NCBI GenBank assembly: GCA_964555675.1
Contig: CAZKTU010000230.1
Coordinates: 1 to 10,552, forward strand
DNA: 10,552 nt
Reading direction: 5' to 3'
From: CAIWXH01 sp964555675
Lineage (GTDB): Bacteria > Chloroflexota > Chloroflexia > Chloroflexales > Chloroflexaceae
Program-made: the position numbers and the translations under genes
Shown here: positions 5,670 to 10,552 of the stretch, in pieces
Numbering within the stretch: position 1 is the stretch's first letter
How the letters are laid out: every line of letters begins with the position of its first letter
Notes under the pieces: model-generated
Database searches by the model: none
What the model was told of the DNA's origin: nothing
The model's input: the letters and a program-made list of their open reading frames with translations, nothing else

Positions 5670-7412
5670 CTAGGCGCTCGGGTTCTCGGTGATCATGTCG
5701 CCGATCGAGGTATTCTGGGGCACCATCGGGAAGACGTTGACCTCGCGCTCGACGCGGAAGTCGATCAGCACCGGGCCGTCGGTGGCCAGGGCCTCGTCGA
5801 TGGCGGCCTGCACCTGCTCGGTGTGCTCGACGGTGATGCCCTTCCAGTAGTAGGCCTCGGCCAGCTTGGCGAAGTCGGGGCCCGAGAGGGGCGTGCCGCT
5901 GTAGCGCTTGTTCTCGAACAGCTCTTGCCACTGGCGGACCATGCCCAGGTAGCCGTTGTTGATCACGGCGATCTTGATATTCTTGATGCCCTCCTGGACG
6001 ATGGTCGCCATCTCCTGGTTGGTCATCTGGAAGCCGCCGTCGCCGCAGACCACCCAGATCACCTTGTCGGGGTGGGCCACCGCCGCGCCGAGGGCCGCGG
6101 GCACCGAGAAGCCCATGGTCGCCGCGCCGCCCGAGGTGATGTGGGTGCGGGGCCCGGCGTTCCAGTCGAGCAGCTGGGCGGCCCACATCTGGTGCTGGCC
6201 CACGTCGGTCACCACAATATAGTTGCCGTGCTTGGCCAGATTCTGGTTGATCGCGGCGTAGACATCGTGGGGCGGCAGGCTCATGCCGACCGTGGCGGCC
6301 CGGTTGACGTACTGCTGCTTGCCCTGGTGCTTGTCCTGGAGCTCGCGGATATACTCCATCCAGTCCGAGGCGTGGGCGTGCAGCTCGGCCAGCTCCTCGC
6401 GGGCGGGCATCTCTTCGATCAGGGCCTGCAGGGTCAGGCGGGCATCGCCCACGATCGGCACGGTGACCTTGACGTTCTTGCCGATCTCGGAGGGGTCGAT
6501 ATCGACGTGGATGACCTGGGCGTTAGGGGCGAAGGTCGAGGCCTTGCCGGTGACCCGGTCGTCGAAGCGGCCGCCGATATTGAAGAGGACGTCGCACTCC
6601 TGGATGGCGCGGTTGCAGTGGACCCAGCCGTGCATACCAGGCATGCCCAGGGCCAGGGGGTGCTCCTCGGGGAAGGAGCCGATGCCGTGGAGGGTGGTGA
6701 TCACAGGGATGCGCAGGCGCTCGGCGAAGTGGCGCAGCTCGTCGCTGGCGCCCGACATCACCACCCCGTTGCCGGCGATGATGACCGGCTTCTTGGCCCC
6801 GGCCAGCAGCTTGAGGGCCTCGCGGATCTGCTTGCGATTGGGCTGGTAGGTCGGCTTGTAGCCGGGGAGGTTGAGCTTGACGTCCCAGTTGGGGACACAC
6901 ATCTTCTGCATCGCGTCCTTGGTGACGTCGATCAGGACCGGGCCGGGGCGGCCGGTGGTGGCGATATAGATCGCCTCCTTGAAGACGTAGGGCAGCTCGT
7001 TGACATCCTTCACCAGGTAGTTATGCTTGGTGATCGGCATGGTGATGCCGGTGATGTCGGTCTCCTGGAAGGCGTCCTTGCCGAGCACGTGCGAGCCGAC
7101 CTGGCCGCAGATCGCGAGGAGGGGGGTCGAGTCCATCATGGCGTCGGCGACGGGGGTGACCAGGTTGGTCACGCCGGGGCCGCTGGTGCCGATACAGACG
7201 CCGATGCGCCCGGTCGAGCGGGCGTAGCCCTCGGCGGCGTGGCCGGCGCCCTGCTCGTGGCGGCAGAGCACATGGCGCAGCTTCTCGCGGTACTCCCACA
7301 TGGCGAAGTAGAACGGCATAATCGCGCCGCCGGGGATGCCGAACATCACCTCGACGCCCTCGCGGATGAGGGCCTCGCACATAATCTGGGCGCCAGTTCT
7401 CTGGTTGGACAT
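5670..7412 (-). CDS. ilvB: Acetolactate synthase catalytic (large) subunit
   Basis: Thiamine-diphosphate enzyme that condenses two pyruvates to acetolactate, or pyruvate and 2-oxobutyrate to acetohydroxybutyrate: the entry step for Val, Leu and Ile. The 580 residues are of usual length. Domains in order: N-terminal pyrimidine-binding domain with GIPGGAIMPFY and the catalytic Glu in RHEQGAGHAAEGYA; central FAD-binding domain (about 190-330, with IIAGNGVVMSGA and NIGGRFDDRVTG); and C-terminal diphosphate-binding domain with the GDG...NN metal motif from CGDGGFQMTNQEM to INNGYLGMVRQWQ. The FAD-type central domain and the adjacent ilvN indicate the biosynthetic enzyme rather than the catabolic one. 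AGGAAGGG (7417-7424) precedes ATG 7412. It is the first large gene of the operon, about 370 nt after the attenuator terminator. Confidence 0.97.
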   Translation of the reverse strand: MSNQRTGAQIMCEALIREGVEVMFGIPGGAIMPFYFAMWEYREKLRHVLCRHEQGAGHAAEGYARSTGRIGVCIGTSGPGVTNLVTPVADAMMDSTPLLAICGQVGSHVLGKDAFQETDITGITMPITKHNYLVKDVNELPYVFKEAIYIATTGRPGPVLIDVTKDAMQKMCVPNWDVKLNLPGYKPTYQPNRKQIREALKLLAGAKKPVIIAGNGVVMSGASDELRHFAERLRIPVITTLHGIGSFPEEHPLALGMPGMHGWVHCNRAIQECDVLFNIGGRFDDRVTGKASTFAPNAQVIHVDIDPSEIGKNVKVTVPIVGDARLTLQALIEEMPAREELAELHAHASDWMEYIRELQDKHQGKQQYVNRAATVGMSLPPHDVYAAINQNLAKHGNYIVVTDVGQHQMWAAQLLDWNAGPRTHITSGGAATMGFSVPAALGAAVAHPDKVIWVVCGDGGFQMTNQEMATIVQEGIKNIKIAVINNGYLGMVRQWQELFENKRYSGTPLSGPDFAKLAEAYYWKGITVEHTEQVQAAIDEALATDGPVLIDFRVEREVNVFPMVPQNTSIGDMITENPSA

Positions 7413-7460
7413 ACGTCCCTTCCTCTCGGGTGGCTGCTACACGACGGGCAACACAAGGCC

Positions 7461-7474
7461 AGGCTGGCCAGCCT
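7461..7474. repeat. Perfect 14-bp palindrome in the ilvB leader
   Basis: AGGCTGGCCAGCCT is fully self-complementary, about 50 bp before the ilvB start. It may be an operator for a dimeric protein or a short RNA stem. Function unknown. Confidence 0.35.
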
Positions 7475-7578
7475 CGGGCTGTCCGCGCTTCAGGAGTCTG
7501 CTACGACGCTCACGAGCGGTCCGGAAATGATAGCGAGTCCGAACGGACGATGCCGCCACAATGAGGCAGTTCGCCGCA

Positions 7579-7596
7579 GCCCACTGCGCTGTGGGC
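7579..7596. repeat. Stem-loop in the ilvB leader
   Basis: GCCCAC (7579-7584) and GTGGGC (7591-7596) pair around a six-base loop. Together with GTCCG/CGGAC at 7537-7548 and the palindrome at 7461-7474 it makes the 7413-7643 stretch rich in short stems. No coding gene is convincing there. An isolated TATCAT (minus strand, 7527-7532) lacks a good -35 partner. Confidence 0.35.
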
Positions 7597-7643
7597 GGGC
7601 GCCGGCGCGGGGCCTTGCACCAGGCGCTGCGGCGTTGGACGGG

Positions 7644-7751
7644 CTAGCGCAAGCGACGGGACCGTACGGGCACAGGGACGGGCGCGGGCTGAAGACGCGG
7701 GCCGCGAAGACGGGCGAGCAGGTCTGCGATGATACGGCCGATACGGTTCAT
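7644..7751 (-). CDS. Possible small protein between attenuator and ilvB
   Basis: A 35-codon ORF beginning ATG at 7751 with GGAG eight bases upstream (minus strand). The product starts MNRIGRIIADLLARLRG, a basic segment that could form an amphipathic helix. A Pro-Val alternation (PAPVPVPV) and an Arg-rich end follow. I recognise no family. It sits 35 nt after the attenuator terminator, so it would be translated only on read-through transcripts. The Shine-Dalgarno context repeats ten bases (GAGCAAGCGC) found in the terminator loop. It may be a real small protein, a second regulatory uORF for ilvB, or a chance ORF. Confidence 0.3.
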   Translation of the reverse strand: MNRIGRIIADLLARLRGPRLQPAPVPVPVRSRRLR

Positions 7752-7785
7752 AGCGCTTGCTCCAGTCACCAGCCGACGGGCCACT

Positions 7786-7814
7786 AAAAAACCCCCCGGC
7801 GCTTGCTCGGGAGG
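7786..7814 (-). terminator. Intrinsic terminator of the ilv attenuator
   Basis: On the minus strand CCTCCCG (7808-7814) pairs with CGGGGGG (7792-7798), seven pairs including one U-G, around a nine-base loop. Six consecutive T (7786-7791) follow at once. It is the only canonical T-tailed intrinsic terminator I see in the window. It lies 41 bp after the leader-peptide stop codon and about 370 bp before ilvB. Its 5' arm can be captured by GGGAGG at 7849-7854, forming the antiterminator. It would also end transcripts arriving from galT. Confidence 0.88.
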
Positions 7815-7854
7815 CTCAGTCTTTCTCAGTCTGCCTGGGTCGTCCGACCCTCCC
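7809..7854 (-). promoter_or_regulatory. Antiterminator of the ilv attenuator
   Basis: The segment right after the leader stop codon, GGGAGGGTCGG (7844-7854, minus strand), can pair with CTGAGCCTCCC (7809-7819): ten pairs interrupted by one G-G mismatch. The second strand contains the 5' arm of the terminator, so the two structures exclude each other. CCCTCCC in leader codons 2-4 (7923-7929) is complementary to GGGAGGG (7848-7854) and can act as the protecting segment 1. A local hairpin GGGTC/GACCC (7837-7850) competes as well. An eight-base direct repeat AGACTGAG (7825-7832 and 7815-7822) lies in the loop. The layout fits segments 1 to 4 of a classical amino-acid attenuator; pairing energies were not computed. 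Confidence 0.75.
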
Positions 7855-7932
7855 TTAACGACTATTGCTCCACCCAATAAGGAGGAGTACGAGGCCGCTA
7901 AGGAGAACTACGTTCAGAGATCGGGAGGGCAT
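7855..7932 (-). CDS. Branched-chain amino acid leader peptide (ilv operon attenuator)
   Basis: A 25-residue ORF from ATG 7932 to TAA 7855-7857. It starts MPSRSLN, continues with a control run VVLLSGLVLLLI (residues 8-19; ten of twelve are Val, Leu or Ile) and ends GWSNSR. In all, eleven residues are branched-chain amino acids. It uses GTA, GTT, CTT and ATT codons, whereas the enzyme genes mostly use G- or C-ending codons, which suits slow decoding when charged tRNA is short. A GAAGG lies 11 nt before the start. It lies between a strong promoter and a T-tailed terminator, and the stop codon abuts the antiterminator strand, so a ribosome finishing the peptide would cover that strand and allow termination. 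Function is inferred from this architecture; a tiny membrane peptide is a less likely alternative. Confidence 0.82.
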   Translation of the reverse strand: MPSRSLNVVLLSGLVLLLIGWSNSR

Positions 7933-7968
7933 GATGGGTGCAACCTTCACAACTGGTCGAACAGCCGA

Positions 7969-7998
7969 AGGATACCACAGGCGGTGATTATCTGTCAA
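7969..7998 (-). promoter_or_regulatory. Promoter of the ilvBNC-leuA-pheA operon
   Basis: A perfect TTGACA (7993-7998, minus strand) is separated by 18 bp from TATCCT (7969-7974). Transcription would start near 7962, giving an untranslated lead of about 30 nt to the leader peptide and a terminated leader RNA of about 175 nt. The -35 begins 25 bp after the galT stop, so the operon has its own promoter although galT points the same way. Confidence 0.75.
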
Positions 7999-8016
7999 GG
8001 GCTCTGTATCAGCCTG

Positions 8017-8031
8017 GTACCTTTCAGGTAT
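8017..8031. promoter_or_regulatory. ATAC-N7-GTAC dyad upstream of the ilv promoter
   Basis: On the minus strand ATAC (8028-8031) and GTAC (8017-8020) flank seven bases, with inner half-sites TACC and GGTA around five bases, the same spacing as the dyad at 1297-1317. It overlaps the galT stop codon and is centred about 62 bp upstream of the expected ilv start, where LysR-type activators usually place their recognition site. One outer base departs from the ATAC-N7-GTAT pattern. Regulator identity is unknown. Confidence 0.4.
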
Positions 8032-9019
8032 CAGCGCGCAGGAAGGCGGCGCACTGCTCGGGCAGCGAGGGGTTGATCCAGACGCCGCTGCCGAGCTCGA
8101 AGCCGGCGCTGCGACTGAGGCGCGGGACGATGGCGACATACCAGTGGAAGTAGCCGTTCTCGGGCTCTTTGGTCGGGGTTGAGCGAATGATCAGATTGTA
8201 GTCGGGGTCGTTGAGGTGGGTGTAGAGGCGAAAGAGCACATCGCGCAGCAGCGGGGCCAGGTGGATCAGCGAGGCGGGGTCGACGTGAAGGAAGCTGGCG
8301 TGGTGGCGGCGCGGCATAATCCAGATATGGAAGGGCGACGACGAGGCATACAGCACGAAGGCGGCGAAGTGGTCGTTGAGCGCCACGAGACGCTCGTCGC
8401 GGGCCAGCTCGTCGCTGAGCATGGTGCAGAAGACGCACTGCCCGGTGTCGTCGAAGAAGCGTCGCGCCTCTTCGATGCGGTGGCGGATGTCGCCCGGCAC
8501 GATCGGCAGGCCGATGATCTGACTATGGGCGTGGGGCAGCGAGGCCCCGGCCCGCTCGCCGTGGTTCTTGAAGAAGACAATCTGCTCGACCCGCGGGTCC
8601 CGCGCGATCATCTGGCCGCGGCGCAGGTACATCTCGAGCACGGCGTAGATCTCTTCGTCGGTCATGAGGGCCAGGGTAGCGTTGTGGAAGGGGTTCTCGA
8701 CCAGGATCTCGTGGTGGCCGACCCCGGTGATGCTGCGCTCGACGCCGTCGAAGGCGCGGGTGAGGGGGCCGTCGAGGGCGAGGGCGGGGTACTTATTGCG
8801 CACCACCCGGGTCGACCAGTGGCCCGTGGCCGGGGCGCGGTCGATCTCGAGGTCGAGCTCCTCGTTGCCGGGGCAGAAGGGGCAGGCGGGGTCGTGCTCG
8901 GGGCGCTCGTGGGTACGCGCCCGGTCGGCGGCCTCGGCGTAGGCGTTGGGGCGCCGTGCCCGCTCGCTGGCGATGATCACCCACTCGCGGGTGGCCAGAT
9001 TCTGCCGCAGCTCGGCCAT
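8024..9019 (-). CDS. galT: Galactose-1-phosphate uridylyltransferase (HIT superfamily)
   Basis: Expected to exchange UMP between UDP-glucose and galactose-1-phosphate in the Leloir pathway. The 331-residue protein opens with MAELRQNLATREWVIIASERARRP, typical of the family (written here in two parts by domain: ELRQN, then WVIIASERARRP). A CPFC pair (about residue 48) is a likely metal site. ENPFHNATL follows, then the active-site motif PHAHSQ, whose second His is the expected nucleophile, near residue 165. A further CVFC pair and a C-terminal half with HIWIMPRRHHASF and FHWYVAIVPR complete the two HIT-like repeats. ADP-glucose phosphorylase-type enzymes share these motifs, so the exact substrate is less sure. 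AGGA lies 9 nt before ATG 9019; ATG 9025 is a less well spaced alternative. No other galactose gene is in view. Confidence 0.88.
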   Translation of the reverse strand: MAELRQNLATREWVIIASERARRPNAYAEAADRARTHERPEHDPACPFCPGNEELDLEIDRAPATGHWSTRVVRNKYPALALDGPLTRAFDGVERSITGVGHHEILVENPFHNATLALMTDEEIYAVLEMYLRRGQMIARDPRVEQIVFFKNHGERAGASLPHAHSQIIGLPIVPGDIRHRIEEARRFFDDTGQCVFCTMLSDELARDERLVALNDHFAAFVLYASSSPFHIWIMPRRHHASFLHVDPASLIHLAPLLRDVLFRLYTHLNDPDYNLIIRSTPTKEPENGYFHWYVAIVPRLSRSAGFELGSGVWINPSLPEQCAAFLRADT

Positions 9020-9107
9020 GGGCATTGATCCTGTGGGCGACGACTGCCGGCCGCGGGCCCTGGCCACGCTCAACCGTCGGCGCTGAAAAGGCTGGAAGCA
9101 CCGCCCC

Positions 9108-9137
9108 ATTGTAGTGCGGTTGTGGCGCAACGCGCAA
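9108..9137 (-). promoter_or_regulatory. Candidate galT promoter
   Basis: On the minus strand TTGCGC (9132-9137), 18 bp, then TACAAT (9108-9113). The -10 is good and the -35 is weak. A start near 9101 gives a leader of about 80 nt. It overlaps no part of the divergent promoter's hexamers but lies within 12 bp of them, so the two promoters may interfere. Confidence 0.5.
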
Positions 9138-9148
9138 GGGCGGCGTAT

Positions 9149-9177
9149 TTGTCGCCATGGGGCGGCCCGTCTATACT
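9149..9177 (+). promoter_or_regulatory. Candidate promoter of the phosphorylase gene
   Basis: TTGTCG (9149-9154), 17 bp, then TATACT (9172-9177), with a start expected near 9184 and a leader of about 65 nt. Spacing and -10 are good and the -35 matches at four of six positions. Confidence 0.55.
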
Positions 9178-9250
9178 GGAGGAGCAGACACGCGAGACTG
9201 CCCGTACGCCGCCGGGCCCTGAGCAGGACGCTTGAAGGAGCACCCAGACG

Positions 9251-10024
9251 ATGCCGATCCCCCAGCTGCCGGACAAACATAACTCGCCGGCCCACTTCGA
9301 GCCCCTCGACCACCTCGACTATTTCCGCGCGGCCGGGCTCGCCCCGAGCGAGCTTGCGCCGAGCGCCGCGATCTTCTGCTATCAGCGCTCGCTGCTCGAG
9401 CATGTAATCGCCGCCGAGGAGCCCGAGCGCATCCCCTGCGTGACCGGGCGGCTCTACCCGCTGCCCTCGACCGGCGGCGCGGTGGTGGTGGCGGCCGAGT
9501 TCGGCATCGGCGCGCCCGCCGCCGCGATGCTCATGGAGCTGCTGGTGGCGATGGGGGTGCGGCGCTTCATCAACATCGGCACCGCGGGCGGGATCGGCCC
9601 GGGCCTCGGGGTGGGCGCCCTGACGGTCTGCAGCGCGGCCGTGCGCGACGAGGGCGTCTCGCACCACTACCTGCCCGACCCAGCCGCCCCGGCCCTGCCC
9701 GACCCGGCCCTGACCGAGCGCTTCGCCCAGGCCCTGGCGGCCGGCGGCGCGGCGGTGCCACAGGGGCCGACCTGGACCACCGACGCGCCCTTCCGCGAGA
9801 CCAAGGCCGAGATCGCCCACTACCAGGCCCAGGGCGTGCTGACCGTCGAGATGGAGGCGGCCGCCCTCTTCGCCGTGGCGGCCTTGCGCGGGGTGCAGAT
9901 CGCCGGCGGCTTCGTGGTCAGCGACGCCCTCGCCGAGCCGACCTGGAACCCCCAGTTCCGCGCCGCGGAGACCGCTCGCGGCCTGGTGCGGCTCTTCGAG
10001 GCCGCCAGGGCCAGCCTGGTGTAG
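9251..10024 (+). CDS. Nucleoside phosphorylase-like protein (NP-I / PNP_UDP family)
   Basis: A 257-residue member of the NP-I fold family that cleaves N-glycosidic bonds of nucleosides with phosphate. Family landmarks are EFGIGAPAAAMLMELLVAMG (about 78-97), the INIGTAGGIGPG strand (about 101-112), TWTTDAPFRET (about 175-185), VEMEAAALFAVAALRG (about 199-214) with the sugar-binding Met-Glu, and VVSDALAE with the Asp that protonates the base. The usual N-terminal phosphate motif GDPxR is absent; that region reads AAIFCYQRSLLEHV, so phosphate binding or even the reaction type may differ. Uridine or purine nucleosides are candidate substrates; I cannot choose. AAGGAG (9235-9240) lies 10 nt before ATG 9251. 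It is divergent from galT and convergent with the acetamidase-like gene. Confidence 0.82.
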   Translation: MPIPQLPDKHNSPAHFEPLDHLDYFRAAGLAPSELAPSAAIFCYQRSLLEHVIAAEEPERIPCVTGRLYPLPSTGGAVVVAAEFGIGAPAAAMLMELLVAMGVRRFINIGTAGGIGPGLGVGALTVCSAAVRDEGVSHHYLPDPAAPALPDPALTERFAQALAAGGAAVPQGPTWTTDAPFRETKAEIAHYQAQGVLTVEMEAAALFAVAALRGVQIAGGFVVSDALAEPTWNPQFRAAETARGLVRLFEAARASLV

Positions 10025-10028
10025 GGCA

Positions 10029-10053
10029 GTGTGGAGGGCCAGGCCCTCCACAC
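10029..10053. repeat. 12-bp-arm palindrome between convergent genes
   Basis: GTGTGGAGGGCC (10029-10040) and GGCCCTCCACAC (10042-10053) are perfect arms around a single A. It lies four bases after the phosphorylase stop and 14 bases beyond the acetamidase-like stop on the other strand, the position of a bidirectional terminator, although neither side has a T-run. Its core differs from that of the palindrome at 3953-3977 at only two compensating positions. Confidence 0.6.
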
Positions 10054-10067
10054 CACCCGCCTCGCGA

Positions 10068-10552
10068 TCAGAGGCCGTACTGCTCGCGCACGAGCTGGCC
10101 GAGGCCGATGGCGTCGAGCTTGGCCATGGGGGCCAGCAGGGTCACGGTGACCACGCCGGGGTTGCGGCCGATCTCGATGCCGCCGGTGATCGTGACGCGG
10201 TTCTTGACCTCGTCGACGCTCATGCCGAGGGTGGCGGCGGCGCGGGCCAGCCCGCAGTCGGTGGCCGCGTTGAGGTTGGCCCCGCTGCCGACGAAGCTGA
10301 TCGGGCCGCTCACCTCGACGCCGGCCATGCCCCAGCGGCTGGCCAGAGCCTCGGCCGCCGCGCGCTCGTCGGCGCTGAGGGGGCGGGCCAGGGGCGGCAG
10401 GTCGTCGGGCCGCATGAGCAGGATCGGGCCGTCGTTGCCCAGGCCCTTGATCACGCTCACCCGCAGGGTGGCCTTGCCCGAGACGTCGGCGGTGTGCCCG
10501 GCGATCTCGCCGTCGCCCTGCATGGCGTGCATGTCGCCCAGGTAGACGCCGC
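10068..10552 (-). CDS. Acetamidase/formamidase-family protein, C-terminal part (runs off the window)
   Basis: The C-terminal 161 residues of a protein whose 5' part lies beyond the right edge. The reading frame is open to the last base, and residues visible at the edge read GVYLGDMHAMQGDGEIAG, the conserved metal-site region of the FmdA/AmdA (acetamidase/formamidase) family, which hydrolyses small amides to ammonia and the acid. The rest includes SVIKGLGNDGPILL, a Thr-Ile-Thr-Gly-Gly-Ile segment and the end LGQLVREQYGL. The Met at 10532 lies within the conserved motif and is not the real start. Short members of the family have about 300 residues, so roughly half is missing. It converges on the phosphorylase gene with a 43-bp gap. 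Substrate cannot be told. Confidence 0.75.
   Translation of the reverse strand, partial: GVYLGDMHAMQGDGEIAGHTADVSGKATLRVSVIKGLGNDGPILLMRPDDLPPLARPLSADERAAAEALASRWGMAGVEVSGPISFVGSGANLNAATDCGLARAAATLGMSVDEVKNRVTITGGIEIGRNPGVVTVTLLAPMAKLDAIGLGQLVREQYGL

Noticed and set aside
7413..8000. T-box riboswitch in the ilv leader
   Set aside because: I find no T-box consensus bulge sequence before the terminator, and a translated control-codon ORF explains the layout better.
9020..10051. Upstream extension of the galT frame, opposite the phosphorylase gene
   Set aside because: The extension has no family similarity, covers the real phosphorylase gene on the other strand, and passes over the galT promoter; the conserved GalT start is at 9019.
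1..10552. Mobile element, CRISPR array, tRNA or defence system
   Set aside because: No transposase or integrase motifs, no regularly spaced repeats, no tRNA cloverleaf and no defence-type proteins were seen; gene content is core metabolism.

Overview
The window is a GC-rich bacterial chromosome segment that looks housekeeping rather than mobile: no insertion sequence, phage, CRISPR or RNA gene is visible. The protein set (TrxR-like flavoprotein, a 5-gene ilv-leu-phe cluster, a PHAHSQ-type galactose-1-phosphate uridylyltransferase, a divergent NP-I phosphorylase and an FmdA/AmdA amidohydrolase) and the GC-rich intergenic palindromes suggest a Chloroflexota (Chloroflexales-like) genome. That assignment rests on general resemblance and is only moderately sure.

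Layout from right to left, following minus-strand transcription. At 10068-10552 is the C-terminal half of an acetamidase/formamidase-family protein, convergent with a plus-strand nucleoside phosphorylase-like gene (9251-10024); a perfect 12-bp-arm hairpin lies between them. The phosphorylase gene is divergent from galT (8024-9019), and sigma70-type promoters for both can be seen in the 230-bp gap. Just after galT comes a strong promoter (7969-7998), then a 25-codon leader peptide dense in Val, Leu and Ile (7855-7932), then mutually exclusive antiterminator and terminator hairpins ending in six U (7786-7854). This is a textbook-style translation-dependent attenuator. It is followed, after an unusually long 370-nt stretch with a possible 35-aa small ORF, by ilvB (5670-7412), ilvN (5122-5658), ilvC (3991-5013), leuA (2267-3928) and a prephenate dehydratase gene (1362-2195).

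The five enzymes link pyruvate to the branched-chain amino acids and to the leucine branch, and add the phenylalanine-branch dehydratase. The attenuator would sense charged tRNA-Leu, tRNA-Val and tRNA-Ile, while the ACT domain of IlvN, the C-terminal domain of LeuA and the ACT domain of the dehydratase would give enzyme-level feedback. ilvD, ilvE and leuBCD are not in the window.

At the left end (131-1105) is a thioredoxin-reductase-like flavoprotein lacking the redox CxxC pair, with its own likely promoter and a near-perfect dyad upstream. A similar half-site pattern (ATAC-N7-GTAT or GTAC) sits at the same distance, about 60 bp, upstream of the ilv promoter, hinting at a shared LysR-type regulator. 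Several intergenic gaps hold strong palindromes. Two of them, 6 kb apart, share the 17-nt consensus GGAGRGCCAGGCYCTCC and may belong to a dispersed repeat family.
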